Assembly: GCF_012295525.1 (NCBI RefSeq)
Contig: NZ_CP051167.1
Span: 3,517,501 to 3,581,500, forward strand
Length of the DNA stretch: 64,000 nucleotides
Source of the DNA: Oxynema aestuarii AP17
GTDB lineage: Bacteria; Cyanobacteriota; Cyanobacteriia; Cyanobacteriales; Laspinemataceae
Reading direction: 5' to 3'
In this document: piece by piece, positions 20,723 through 30,196 of the stretch
How the letters are laid out: each line of letters begins with the position of its first letter
Numbering within the stretch: the stretch's first letter is position 1
The notes under the pieces: model-generated
Database searches by the model: none
Told to the model about the DNA's origin: nothing
What the model saw: only the letters and a program-made list of their open reading frames with translations
Translations under genes and position numbers: made by a program

Positions 20723-21562
20723 TTACGCGAGGACGGGGACGGGTTGGAAGTGCGCGGCGATTTCGGTGGCAAATCCGATGAAGGAACTGTAATCGCGGGC
20801 GACAATGGCCACGTTTAAGCCGCAGGTTTTGGCGTGGTGGGCGGTGTAGGGACCAAAACAGGCGATCGTGTAGGGGTTTAGGTCCGATGGGGAGACGACG
20901 GTTAATAGGGCTTCGATTTCGGCGCTGCTGCTGAAGGCGATCGCGTCGAGTTGACCGGATTTCAACAATTCTAATTCAACTTGATAACAAGCCGGATCGA
21001 TGACGGCGGTGGTGTAGGCGTTGACCCGAGTCACTTGCAAGCCGAGGTTTTCCAATCCGGCGATAAAGTTGGGCACCACTTCCGGTTCGCGAAAACCGAC
21101 GATTTCGGGGACGGGAACGAGGATGTTCTGTCCTTCGATGTCGGCGACTTTGCCGAGTTCGGCGACGATCCCTCCGGGACTGGATTCGCCGGGAATCAGA
21201 TCGACGGTCAAGCCGAGTTCGGCAAGGCGTTCGGCATCTTTGGCAATGGCGCAGGAACAGGGACGGTCGAGGTGGCGCAGGGGAATGCGGAGGGCTTGCA
21301 TCCGTTCGTAAACGGCTTCGATGCTGTTGCGACTGGTGAAGGCGATCCAATCGAAGTCCGGCAAGTGTTGTAAGGCGTCGTCGAGGGCGTCGGTGCAGCT
21401 TAAGGAGCGGGTTTCGATGGTGGGCATCCACAGGGGAAAGCCGCCGCGACGGGCAATTTCGGCGGCGAAGCGAATGGCGTAATTGCGCGGGGCGGTGACT
21501 AAAATCCGTTTGCCCCACAGGGGGAGTTGGGAGGAAGGAATCAGAGGGCTAATATCTGTCAT
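20723..21562 (-). CDS. hemD: Uroporphyrinogen-III synthase
   Basis: A 279-residue HemD: it closes and inverts ring D of hydroxymethylbilane to give uroporphyrinogen III, the last common precursor of haem, chlorophyll and bilins. The weakly conserved family is recognised by GKRILVTAPRNYAIRFAAEIARRGG, then DWIAFTSRNSIEAVYERM, and in the second lobe LDAIAFSSSAEIEALL with YTIACFGPYTAHHAKTCGLNV. Two Rossmann-like lobes are expected. ATG 21562 opens the frame. The chromosome upstream of it is broken by insertion sequences starting about 310 bases away. Confidence 0.92.
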   Translation of the reverse strand: MTDISPLIPSSQLPLWGKRILVTAPRNYAIRFAAEIARRGGFPLWMPTIETRSLSCTDALDDALQHLPDFDWIAFTSRNSIEAVYERMQALRIPLRHLDRPCSCAIAKDAERLAELGLTVDLIPGESSPGGIVAELGKVADIEGQNILVPVPEIVGFREPEVVPNFIAGLENLGLQVTRVNAYTTAVIDPACYQVELELLKSGQLDAIAFSSSAEIEALLTVVSPSDLNPYTIACFGPYTAHHAKTCGLNVAIVARDYSSFIGFATEIAAHFQPVPVLA

Positions 21563-21942
21563 GGCAGGTGCGATCGAGTTGAGGGAGGACGGGCGATCGC
21601 CGAGTGCTGGATCGAGCTGCGATCGCGAGGGAAAGCACGATTGTTTCCCATGCTATCGGAAAACTCGTCAACCGCACCTGCAAAAAAACTGATGCAGATC
21701 TTAAAGATCTTAAGGTGGTTGGGGACGGTCGGGGAAACGGCGGTATCCGTGGGAGGCGATCGTCGGGGCGACTTTATCGAATGATTAAGAAACTGTCGAT
21801 CGCGAAAATCTCAAAAAACCCTACAGGACATTACTGGACGCTTCCTGTTTCAATCCCCTTGCGGGGAGTCTGGTAGTGCCGTGACCGCGCTAATTTGGTG
21901 CATTAGTTGGAAAATTTTCATCAAGTTCAAAAACAGGATATA

Positions 21943-22967
21943 TAGTTTTTCTCAAATATCTGTAATAGTATAACAACAATGTACGAACCAGTTTTTCAGG
22001 TCTTTTTCCGAAACCGCCGACAAAGATTTTTCCATAGCTTCTTGTAATTCTTGATAAGTTCTGGTCTTCAGAGACCTTAGACTAGATTTCACTTTAGACC
22101 AGCAATTCTCAATTGGATTGAACTCAGGAGAGTCAGGAGGTAAAAATACCAGTTTGGCTCCTACTTTCTCGATGGTTTTTTTAAATTTTTCTCCTTTATA
22201 GAGGGTACTATTATAGAGGATCGCACGAGCACCTTTCCAAAGCTTTGGAACCAGCTTATTGACAACAAACGTTTCAAAAGTTAACCCATCTGCTGCCCCT
22301 AGAAGGTTAAGGGAAGCTAGAATACTTCTCTGACTAATTGACCCTATACTAGAAATATTTTTCCTCGCTTGTGAGGACGGTTTCCTCTAGCTCTTTTTCC
22401 TTTTTTTGCACGACCATTTAACCTAACCAAAGCCAAGTTAACGCCGAATTCATCGACAAAAACCCAGTCTTTAACTGGAGCCGAGCGAATCTTATCCCAA
22501 AAGTCTCCTCTGAGCTTTTAGACTCTCTCACTTTTTTTCCCGGTTGGATGAATGGTCTTCTTTTTTCAGGTAAAATTTAGCCTTTTAGTCATTCTCCCCA
22601 TAGTGGCTCGACTAATTGCAATCCCCGTTTTTTCTTTAAGTAGCTCGCAGAGTTCCTCTAAGGTGGCGTCATTGTTGATTTCTATTAATTCTGCCAAAAT
22701 TTCTAGATCTTTCGGTTGCAATGTCAGTTTGACCCCTCCCCTAAAAGGCTTTGGTGCGACCTCTCCTGTTTCTCGATACTGCTTTACAAGTTTACTGACA
22801 AAACTTTGCGAGACTCCAAAGCGTAAGGCCAGGTCAGATTGAGAAATTTTTTCTCTTTGATAGGCATCTATGATTTTTTGTCGTAAATCTATGGAATAAG
22901 CTTTCATCTTCTAATCGACCGCTCAAACTATTCTCTAGATCTTACCACACTTATTCGAGAAATGCTA
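21943..22967 (-). mobile_element. IS630/Tc1-like element (IS-A) inserted in IS-B
   Basis: About 1,025 bp, flanked by TA on both sides (21941-21942 and 22968-22969). Imperfect inverted ends: TAGTTTTTCTCAAATA on the left against TAGCATTTCTCGAATA on the complement of the right. Removing it with one TA restores the reading frame of the IS-B transposase C-terminus, which fixes the insertion site to the base. Confidence 0.82.
21952..22907 (-). pseudogene. IS630 family transposase, frameshifted (IS-A)
   Basis: An intact N-terminal frame (22907-22566, 113 aa) carries the paired helix-turn-helix: IDLRQKIIDAYQREKISQSD and LALRFGVSQSFVSKLVKQYR. After about 22560 the homology continues in other frames. 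Visible are VFVDEFGVNLALVRLNG (catalytic Asp-Glu region), ARGNRP, ARAILYNSTL and FLPPDSPEFNPIENCWSKVK, the C-terminal D..N/E block of the Tc1/ISY100 branch, ending at TGA 21952. Several frameshifts and a stop near 22520 make it inactive unless more than one programmed shift occurs. Some family members use a single programmed frameshift between two frames, but here I count more than one. Confidence 0.82.
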
Positions 22968-24035
22968 TAAATGTTTGAGCTTGACTCTGGCATCTTCGGT
23001 AGAGTTTCAGCCACATTCAGCCAACTTCCATTCCGTGGAGTGTGAATGATTTCTAAGCGCCGAGCTAAACGGTGAGCTTCAGGAACGGGAAAGTTGTTAT
23101 ACAAAGACGTAATCTTATCGGTATTGAGGTGGTCGCATAATTATCGAATTTTCGGGGCATGAGGATAATCAACATGATAATCAACATCTAATAGATGTTT
23201 CAACTCAATAGCCCAGTCTGAGGAAGTGCGACTATCTCGACAACTTACCCGTCGCCAACCGCGATGGGGATCTAAAGATATAAACAGAGTTCTTACTCCT
23301 TCACGAGTGTAGTGATAGTCTTCTTTGGCATCCATTCCAGGCTGCATCGGCATCGGTTTGTATAAATATCCATGTAATTCCTTGCTGGCTTCATCCATGC
23401 AGATTAACGGGATTTCTGAATTCTCCGGACAGGTGTAGTGGTTTAGAACCACTTCCATATCGGCTACGAATCTCGGCAAATCTCGCTCTGGGATGCAGAA
23501 TCTTTGCTTTTTCCAAAGGCGAAGAAGGTTTTTTTAGTGTTTTTCGCACTGTTTCTCGGCCAATTTCTGTGACAATAGTAGCGTTTTTTCAATTCGGATG
23601 TTAAAAGGCGAATACTCCAGTACGCTCTCCCTTGTCGGGGTTCTGAACAACATAGAGCAATGATGTGGGCTTCTGTTGCTCCATCAACAATTGGTTTTAC
23701 TGGGGGCAACATCCTTCTTTTGCGTTCCAAGGCTGGGGCCATTCCTAATTTGAGAAATTTTTTCTGACTCGACCGACCGTGTTGCGGTGCATGTTCAGCG
23801 CACTGGCTATTTCTTCATCTGTCCATTTTTGGGTGGCTTTCTCCCCCTCGTCTGACATCAGTAATATTTGAGCGTGAAGGATTTTCTTTGCTGGCGCATA
23901 ACCATTGCGGCTAATTGCTTCTAGATTTTTTCTCTCCTCGACACTCAGAATAACTTTGTCTCTTCTTCCTCGTCCCATCTGACTCTCCAACTCACTTCGG
24001 CTCTAATATACTATTTTAAAGCGGTCACAGCAGTA

Positions 24036-24270
24036 GCCCCCACCGAAAAATCCCATTAATAAATATTGGGTTTACACAAACAAAACCGACCCAGAAAAAC
24101 GGATAATTTCTGGGTGTTTGTGAAATGTGGATGGTGCGATGATGATGTCAGAAACGATCGTGATGGTGGAAATGTGAAGGCGGTGTTTTCCAAAATCCCG
24201 GTAGGGTGTGTTGCAGCATCGATAAATCATGGGTTGTAACGAAAATATTAACCTGGCTGCAACGCACCAC
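24036..24270. repeat. Composite 235-bp repeat unit, copy 1
   Basis: It starts CCCCCACCGAAAAATCCC, contains the hairpin CCCAGAAAAACGGATAATTTCTGGG at about 24091-24115, and ends with a REP-like hairpin 24200-24268: GGTAGGGTGTGTTGCAGC ... GCTGCAACGCACC. Near copies lie at 25511-25744 and 25745-25979, with partial copies at 25980-26087 and 26088-26170. It is immediately upstream of the RAYT gene. Confidence 0.85.
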
Positions 24271-24308
24271 TATCATAATAATACGATCGCAATTTTCGAC
24301 TGATTACA

Positions 24309-24821
24309 ATGGCAGAATATCGGCGAGAATATTGGCAGGGGGCAACCTATTTTTTTACACAGGTGACGTGCGATCGCCAGCCGTGGTTGTGCGACGATAT
24401 GGCTAGGGTAGCGTTGCGACAGGCGATCGAAACGGTTCGCCGTAAACGTCCCTTTCAAATTGATGCTTTTGTCTTACTACCCGACCATTTTCATTGTCTG
24501 TGGACGCTACCGGAAAACGACGGGGATTTTTCAACGAGAATGCGTTTGGTGAAAAGCCATGTAACTAGAGCGATCGGCGATCGCTTGAATTTAGAGACAA
24601 CAATAACCGCATCGCGAAAAGCCCGTCGGGAACGGAATTTATGGCAACGGCGGTTTTGGGAACATCGGGTACGGGACGAACAAGAATTTGCCGCCTATTG
24701 CGATTATATTCATATTAACCCAGTGAAACATGGGTTATGTAAATCACCCACAGATTGGCCGTGGTCAAGCATTCATCGGTTTATTCGACAAGGCATTTAT
24801 CCCCCCGATTGGGGCCAGTAA
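24309..24821 (+). CDS. REP-associated tyrosine transposase (RAYT, Y1_Tnp family)
   Basis: A 170-residue single-domain HUH nuclease. The metal-binding HUH motif is H60-F61-H62 in LLPDHFHCLWTLP. The nucleophile is expected among Tyr130/Tyr133 in AAYCDYIHINPVKHGL. The start YRREYWQGATYFFTQVTCDR and WQRRFWEHRVRDEQEF are typical of RAYTs. RAYTs cut single-stranded REP hairpins and are thought to spread them; they are usually single-copy domesticated genes without IS ends. The frame is complete. The gene is embedded in hairpin repeats: one copy ends 40 bases upstream, and others begin 18 bases downstream and continue to 26256. This context strongly supports the identification. Confidence 0.93.
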   Translation: MAEYRREYWQGATYFFTQVTCDRQPWLCDDMARVALRQAIETVRRKRPFQIDAFVLLPDHFHCLWTLPENDGDFSTRMRLVKSHVTRAIGDRLNLETTITASRKARRERNLWQRRFWEHRVRDEQEFAAYCDYIHINPVKHGLCKSPTDWPWSSIHRFIRQGIYPPDWGQ

Positions 24822-24838
24822 TTTCAATTAAAAATGTC

Positions 24839-25003
24839 GGTAGGGTGTGTTACGGCGGGAATAAACCAGAATTTTTACCCAAATATTGAAATCGCCGTAA
24901 CGCACCACATTTCAATTAAAAATTCAAAATTATGTCGGTAGTGTGTTACGGCGGGAATAAATGATGTGTTTTGACGCAAATATTGAAATCGCCGTAACGC
25001 ACC
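24839..25003. repeat. REP-like hairpins, stem type GTTACGGC (two copies)
   Basis: Copies at 24839-24906 and 24937-25003: GGTAGGGTGTGTTACGGC (the second lacks two G) ... GCCGTAACGCACC, with similar loops ending AAATATTGAAATC. They lie directly after the RAYT stop codon. Confidence 0.88.
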
Positions 25004-25054
25004 ATCCCCGATATTGATATCATTTGCATGATGCGATGATTCCAATTGGCCGAT

Positions 25055-25434
25055 CGCGCGATTTGGAATGGTGCGTTATGCGGAAATATGATTAATTTGT
25101 CACCATTGACATTTTCTGGCCGCATAACACACCCTACCGATGATGGGGTCGCGCGATTTGGAATGGTGCGTTATGCGGAAATATGATTGATTTGTGACGG
25201 TTCGCATTTTCTGGCCGCATAACACACCCTACCTTTGATGGGGTCGCGCGATTTGGAATGGTGCGTTATGCGGAAATACCATTAATTTGTTACCATTGAC
25301 ATTTTCTGACCGCATAACACACCCTACCTATGATGGGGTCGCGCGATTTGGAATGGTGCGTTATGCGGAAATATGATTGATTTGTGACGGTTCACATTTT
25401 CTGGCCGTATAACACACCCTACCTTTGATGGGGT
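25055..25434. repeat. 95-bp tandem repeat, four copies, stem type GTTATGCGG
   Basis: Units begin with CGCGCGATTTGGAATGGTGCG at 25055, 25150, 25245 and 25340, exactly 95 bases apart. Each contains GGTGCGTTATGCGG ... CCGCATAACACACCCTACC, i.e. the hairpin in the reverse orientation to the neighbouring copies. Loops differ slightly (AATATGATTGATTTGTGACGG against AATACCATTAATTTGTTACC). In the last copy the right arm is CCGTATAAC. Confidence 0.93.
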
Positions 25435-25441
25435 CGCCCCC

Positions 25442-26087
25442 GGTAGGGTGTGTTGCGGCATCGATAAATCATGGGTTGTAACGAAAATATCGACATCGCC
25501 GCAACGCACCGCCCCGACCGAAAAATCCCATTAATAAATATTGGGTTTACACAGACAAAACCGACCCAGAAAAACGGATCATTTCTGGGTTTTTGTGAAA
25601 TGTGGATGGTGCGATGATGATGTTATAAACGATTGTAATGGTGGAAATGTGGGGGGTGGTGTTTCCCAAAATCCCGGTAGGGTGTGTTGCGGCATCGATA
25701 AATCATGGGTTGTAACGAAAATATTAACCTGGCCGCAACGCACCGCCCCCACCAACAAATCCCATTAATAAATATTGGGTTTACACAGACAAAACCAACC
25801 CAGAAAAACGGATCATTTCTGGGTGTTTATGAAATTTGGATGGTGCGATGATGATGTCAGAAACGATCGATTTGGGCGGAAATGTGGAGGGTGGCGTTTC
25901 CCAAAATCCCGGTAGGGTGTGTTGCGGCATCGATAAATCATGGGTGTTTACGAAAATATTAACCTGGCCGCAACGCACCGCCCCCACCGAAATGGGTTGT
26001 GGCGTTTCCCAAAATCCCGGTAGGGTGTGTTGCGGCATCGATAAATTATGGGTTTGCACGAAAATATTAACCTGGCCGCAACGCACC
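25442..26087. repeat. REP-like hairpins, stem type GTTGCGGC (four copies) within composite units
   Basis: Hairpins at 25442-25510, 25676-25744, 25911-25979 and 26019-26087: GGTAGGGTGTGTTGCGGC, loop ATCGATAAATCATGGG..., then GCCGCAACGCACC. Those at 25676 and 25911 sit at the end of 235-bp composite units; the 26019 copy has a shortened lead-in. Composite leaders start at about 25511, 25745 and 26088. Confidence 0.9.
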
Positions 26088-26187
26088 GCCCCCACCGAAA
26101 AATCCCATTAATAAATATTGGGTTTACACAGACAAAACCGACCCAGAAAAACGGATAATTTCTGGGTCGTGGTGGAAATGTGGAGGT

Positions 26188-26294
26188 GGTGCGTTACGGC
26201 GATTTCCATTTTCTCGTGGCGCACGAAGGTTTATTGTCGCCGTAACGCACCCTACCTAACTTGTAGGTTGGGTTGACGAAAGGAAACCCAACAC
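26188..26294. repeat. REP-like hairpin, perfect-stem copy, plus AACCCAAC hairpin
   Basis: GGTGCGTTACGGCG (26188) pairs with CGCCGTAACGCACC, then CTACC (to 26256). Unlike the other copies it has no C/A mismatch. Next to it GTTGGGTT ... AACCCAAC (about 26263-26292) forms a second hairpin, which sits just after the stop of the RTX gene and may act as its terminator. Confidence 0.75.
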
Positions 26295-26314
26295 CCTCGG
26301 AACCAAGATTAAAT

Positions 26315-29300
26315 CTAGACAACAAAGAGTGTTACCTCAGTATCAGACACACCAGCAGCATTTTCCAAGCGATAACTGAAGGTATTTGTCGCCCCTAGAG
26401 CCAAAGCATTAACCAAAGTAATACTACCATCGGAATTAACCGTCAGCGTACCCCCTGCTAACGCCACCGAGCTACCTGCCGCATGATCCGTTACAAAACC
26501 GCCCAAATCGCCGTCACCAAAACTGGTAATCGACGCAGCCGGGAAGCCTAACGTATCATTACCGAGCAAGCCGCCGAATGCTGTAAACGGGCTGGCGTTG
26601 TAAACCTGCCCAGTTGCATCCAAGAATAGCACATACAATTCCTCGTTGACAGTCGTCGTTGCCGGATCGTTAACACCATCCGCCACCGCAACCGGCGGTA
26701 TGCCAACCAGGATATTAACGGTTCCATCGGAAGTCCCGGCTGAGTTGGACAACTGATAGTCAAAATTGTAAGAACCAGGCACCGTTGGATTGGTTAAACT
26801 GAAACTGCCATCCCCATTCACCGTCAAGGTTCCCCCCGCCAAACCGACAGCATCCCCAGCCGCATTCGTCGTCACATCGCCACCGAGGTCGCCGCCGCCA
26901 AATGTTGTTAGGGTCGATACGGGGCTACCCAACATATCGTTATCGAGCAAATCGTTGGTGTCCGTGGTGGCAACGCTCAACGTTCCTCCAGACGCAACCA
27001 AGTAACCGCTATCATCGGTGGCCGTTGGTGCAGCAGTCACCTCGATAGTTATTGTGCCGTCATTGGAACCCACCGAATTTTCCAAGCGATAGTTAAAACT
27101 GTAAGTTCCGGTGGTATTGGGGTTCGCCAAAGTCAGGCTACCATCGGCATTCACCGTCAAGGTTCCCCCCGCCAAATTGACAGAACTTCCAGCAGTATTG
27201 TCCGTCACCGCACCTCCCAAACTTCCACCCCCAAAACGGGTAATGGTAGCCGCAGGCGAACCGACTGTATCGTTGTCGATAATATCGTTCGCATCTGCCG
27301 TTGCAATCGTTAAAGTTTGGTTGGTTTCAGCAGTATAGGCATCATCGGTAGCCGTAGGTGGCTCCTGCACTACAATCGTCGCAGTCGCCGTATCCGTTCC
27401 TTGGGAATTTTCGAGCTGATAGTCGAATGTAAAGGTTCCTGTCGTGTTGGGATTGGCGAGGCTAATGCTACCATCGGCATTCACCGTTAGTGTCCCACCC
27501 GCCAAATTGACAGAGCTTCCAGCAGTATTGTCCGTCACCGCACCCCCCAAACTTCCCCCACCGAATTGAGTCAGGGTGGCGGTGGGAAATCCCAGGGTGT
27601 CGTTATCGAGTAGGTCGTTGGTGGCGCTGGTAGCAATGGTTAAGGTTTCACCCACATTGACGTTGTAATTGCCGTCATCGGTGGCCGTTGGTGCAGCAGT
27701 AACCTCGATAGTTATTGTGCCGTCATTGGAACCCACCGAATTTTCCAAGCGATAGTTAAAACTGTAAGTTCCGGTGGTATTGGGGTTCGCCAAGCTCAGG
27801 CTGCCATCGGCATTCACCGTCAAGGTTCCCCCCGCCAAATTGACAGAACTTCCAGCAGTATTGTCCGTCACCGCACCTCCCAAACTTCCCCCACCGAATT
27901 GAGTTAGGGTGGCGGTGGGAAATCCCAGGATGTCGTTGTCGAGTAGGTCGTTGGTGGCGCTGGTAGCAAGGGTGAAGGTTTGACCCACATTGACGTTGTA
28001 ATTGCCGTCATCCGTCGCCGTTGGTACAGCCGGAGCCGTGTCGTCGTTGAGGATTTTAAACCCAGCATCGGGCTGGGTGGTGCCAATCTGACCTGAACCG
28101 CTAAAGCCTGTCATCACCAACCAGATGTACTCGTCATTTTCATGGGTTGTATCGCCCAAAATCTCAAATGGCACGACTTTACTGGTCTCACCCGCAGCAA
28201 AACTCACAACGATCGCAGCGCCGTTGAAATCGTCGCCTGCTGTTGCAGTGGTCACGTTGCCACCGCCCTGGTTCGTGCTGAAGCCCAGGGTTACATCCTC
28301 CGCAACGGCGTTGGCGCTGCGGTTCAGCGATAGCACAGTGACGGTGTTGGTCGTGTCGCCTTCCTGAACTGGGTTGGAGGCTGTGGAGAAATTGTAAACC
28401 GGATTAGAAATTGGCGTTGGCTCCGGTGCTGGTGCTGGCTCCGGTGCTGGTGTTGGTGTTGGTGCTGGTGTTGGTGCTGGTGTTGGTGCTGGTGTTGGCT
28501 CCGGTGCTGGTGTTGGTGCTGGTGTTGGTGCTGGTGTTGGCTCCGGTGCTGGTGTTGGTGCTGGTGTTGGCTCCGGTGTCGGCTCCGGTGCTGGTGCTGG
28601 TGTTGGAGTCGGGGTTGGCTCCGGTGCTGGTGTTGGCTCCGGTGCTGGTGTTGGCTCCGGTGCTGGTGTTGGAGTCGGGGTTGGCTCCGGTGCAGATATA
28701 GGAGTTGGTGTTGGAGTCGGGGTTGGCTCCGGTGCAGATATAGGAGTTGGTGTTGGCTCCGGTGCAGATATAGGAGTTGGTGTTGGCTCCGGTGCTGGTG
28801 TTGGCTCCGGTGCTGGTGTTGGAGTCGGGGTTGGCTCCGGTGCAGATATAGGAGTTGGTGTTGGCTCCGGTGCAGATATAGGAGTTGGTGTCGGAGTGGA
28901 GGTGAGAGTGAAGGTAGGAATCGGTAACGGACGAGAAGCCTGACTTGAATCGGATTCTGGGGTAGGAGTCAGGGGAATAAAGTCGCTGGCTTCCAGATTG
29001 GTGACACCGATAACTGTTGCCAAAAATTGACCGCTTTCGCTGTCGCGAATTACCGTGTTGCAATTTTCCACAGTTAATGTCAACTGGTCAAATGTTAGGT
29101 CGCCAATCAGTTCGATGCGATCTTCGCCGTTGCTGAAATCCTCGATGCGATCGGCCTCAGCTAGGGTGTTCCCACCTGTAGAGATAACTCCCGGAATCCC
29201 GGTCAAACGACCGATCGCAAAAATATCGTTGCCCTCGCCCCCAATCAGCGTATCGCTGCCAATATCTCCAGAGAGGCGATCGTTGCCAGCCTCTCCTTGC

Positions 29301-29713
29301 AGTAGGTCATTGTCTTTCCCACCCCAGAGGGTGTCGTCTCCGGCATCGCCGATGAGGGTGTCTCGCCCTCTGTTGCCAAACAACAAATCACTCTCGACAT
29401 CGGCGATAGAAGTGGGGTCTAAGGTTCCGCCCCGGATGAAATCGTCGCCGAAGTCACCCAGGATGGTGTCTTTGCCTAAGTCGCCGTAAAGATGGTCGCC
29501 ATCTTTGCCACCCCAAATGGTGTCATTGTCCCGTCCGCCAAATATCGTGTCGCGTCCGGTGTTGCCTGCCAGGACATCGCCACCTTGATTGCCAAAGATG
29601 AGATCGTTCGCGTCCAATCCAGTGGCGATATCGTTGCCTGCCAACGCTTGAATCATGTCAGCGTTCGGGGTTCCAATCAGGACATCGCTGCCAAACGTAC
29701 CGAGGATTTCCAT
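26315..29713 (-). CDS. Large RTX / Calx-beta / repeat-domain surface protein
   Basis: About 1,132 residues, starting at the ATG at 29713, which is also kept in the 34.9-kb copy; the longer frame to 29806 is not needed. Domain order: Ca-binding RTX nonapeptides, residues about 1-190 ([40 protein letters not shown]); a segment to residue 265; a Pro/Thr/Ala/Glu linker of PTPAPEP repeats (about 268-430); a Calx-beta domain (about 440-555, [20 protein letters not shown] ... [13 protein letters not shown]); and five tandem repeats of about 108 residues ([14 protein letters not shown] ... [19 protein letters not shown]). No signal peptide, so type I secretion is likely, though RTX repeats at the N-terminus are unusual for that. 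Probably a cell-surface or extracellular adhesin. Confidence 0.85.
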   Translation of the reverse strand: MEILGTFGSDVLIGTPNADMIQALAGNDIATGLDANDLIFGNQGGDVLAGNTGRDTIFGGRDNDTIWGGKDGDHLYGDLGKDTILGDFGDDFIRGGTLDPTSIADVESDLLFGNRGRDTLIGDAGDDTLWGGKDNDLLQGEAGNDRLSGDIGSDTLIGGEGNDIFAIGRLTGIPGVISTGGNTLAEADRIEDFSNGEDRIELIGDLTFDQLTLTVENCNTVIRDSESGQFLATVIGVTNLEASDFIPLTPTPESDSSQASRPLPIPTFTLTSTPTPTPISAPEPTPTPISAPEPTPTPTPAPEPTPAPEPTPTPISAPEPTPTPISAPEPTPTPTPTPISAPEPTPTPTPAPEPTPAPEPTPAPEPTPTPTPAPAPEPTPEPTPAPTPAPEPTPAPTPAPTPAPEPTPAPTPAPTPAPTPTPAPEPAPAPEPTPISNPVYNFSTASNPVQEGDTTNTVTVLSLNRSANAVAEDVTLGFSTNQGGGNVTTATAGDDFNGAAIVVSFAAGETSKVVPFEILGDTTHENDEYIWLVMTGFSGSGQIGTTQPDAGFKILNDDTAPAVPTATDDGNYNVNVGQTFTLATSATNDLLDNDILGFPTATLTQFGGGSLGGAVTDNTAGSSVNLAGGTLTVNADGSLSLANPNTTGTYSFNYRLENSVGSNDGTITIEVTAAPTATDDGNYNVNVGETLTIATSATNDLLDNDTLGFPTATLTQFGGGSLGGAVTDNTAGSSVNLAGGTLTVNADGSISLANPNTTGTFTFDYQLENSQGTDTATATIVVQEPPTATDDAYTAETNQTLTIATADANDIIDNDTVGSPAATITRFGGGSLGGAVTDNTAGSSVNLAGGTLTVNADGSLTLANPNTTGTYSFNYRLENSVGSNDGTITIEVTAAPTATDDSGYLVASGGTLSVATTDTNDLLDNDMLGSPVSTLTTFGGGDLGGDVTTNAAGDAVGLAGGTLTVNGDGSFSLTNPTVPGSYNFDYQLSNSAGTSDGTVNILVGIPPVAVADGVNDPATTTVNEELYVLFLDATGQVYNASPFTAFGGLLGNDTLGFPAASITSFGDGDLGGFVTDHAAGSSVALAGGTLTVNSDGSITLVNALALGATNTFSYRLENAAGVSDTEVTLFVV
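28418..28905. repeat. Low-complexity PTPAPEP-coding repeat tract
   Basis: About 490 bases of GGTGCTGGTGTTGG and GGCTCCGGTGC units; on the minus strand they code for the Pro-rich linker of the RTX protein. Expected to vary in length. Confidence 0.9.
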
Positions 29714-30034
29714 CATTCTGTTGAATTTCAGGTTGTAATAATAAGAATTGCTGCTATGAAGAGTAGAAAAACGCAACCTGTACCGAGTTTTCCGAGTCCT
29801 ATTCAATTGAGTTTAATAGAAATCCACAAAAATTACTCGGTAAAAAAAATACAATCTTTGTATATAAGAGCAACTAAGGGTGAATTGCACAACCCATTTA
29901 GCCCGTATTCCCCACGACAATTTGTTGTATATTGCCAACTAGACTCTTGCCTAGCGTCAAGCGCTCTATCCCCCTAAAGAGCCGTTTTCTGGTAACGCAC
30001 AAAGGTTTATTGTCGCCGCAACGCACCCTACCTG
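29276..30034. repeat. Long direct repeat, copy A (759 bp)
   Basis: It covers the first part of the RTX gene and its upstream region. Copy B is at 34446-35203. Both start at GCGATCGTTGCCAGC and end at CGCCGCAACRCACCCTACCTG, so one edge is a HIP1-like core and the other a REP-like arm. Confidence 0.92.
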
Positions 30035-30196
30035 CTTGGGTTCCATGCCATCCGGTGCCGCCCCCATGATAGAGACTCAAAAATTCGCCATGTCCCGTTT
30101 GGGCATATCGCCTTAATATGGAGTGCTTGCCGGAACGTATAAGTCAGCGTTCGGTAGTATGTCAAAAATTTTAATTTTTGGTATGAGATTTCTTCC
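29807..30196. other. Upstream region of the RTX gene
   Basis: No gene seen. AT-rich stretch 29840-29880 (AAAAAAAATACAATCTTTGTATATAA) is a plausible minus-strand promoter for the RTX gene, and it is kept in copy B at 35010-35035. A single REP-like arm ends at 30033. Confidence 0.4.

Larger units (their letters stand above)
21890..23990 (-). pseudogene. IS630 family transposase, broken (IS-B)
   Basis: The pieces read in order: the helix-turn-helix part 23990-23745 (RRDKVILSVEERKNLEAISRN, ALNMHRNTVGRVRKNF); a second frame 23742-23464 (ALERKRRMLPPVKPIVDGATEAHI); a third 23479-23141 with the DDE-type LICMDEASKELHGYLYKP; and then HTPRNGSWLNVAE at about 23020-23055. At least two frameshifts separate them. 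About 45 residues normally found after WLNVAE are missing. The end reads ARVKLKH, is cut by IS-A, and resumes on the far side. Joined across IS-A minus one TA, the frame gives KLKHLYPVFELDEN and a TAG stop at 21890. Not functional. Confidence 0.82.
21874..24035 (-). mobile_element. Degenerate IS630-type element (IS-B), split by a second IS
   Basis: Terminal inverted repeats can be aligned: left from 21876 (GTGCCGTGACCGC, then TAATTTGGTGCATTAG) against the complement of the right end (CTGCTGTGACCGC, then TAAAATAGTATATTAG). Both lie next to TA (21874-21875 and 24034-24035), the usual IS630 target. The transposase is frameshifted and internally deleted. It is interrupted by IS-A at 21943-22967. 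Without IS-A the element is about 1.1 kb. Confidence 0.75.

Noticed and set aside
21848-21875. GTTTCAATCCCCTTGCGGGG looks like a cyanobacterial CRISPR repeat
   Set aside because: Only one copy, no spacer-repeat series on either side and no cas gene; it lies directly at the edge of IS-B. At most a relic.
24036-26256. Regular repeats after the RAYT taken as a CRISPR array
   Set aside because: Units are long inverted repeats in both orientations with similar, not unique, sequences between them. They fit REP-type hairpins.
28404-29063. Ser/Thr/Asn-rich and Val/Leu-rich frames in the Pro-linker tract
   Set aside because: By-products of a short-period repeat that leaves several frames open; only the minus frame with RTX and Calx-beta domains is real.
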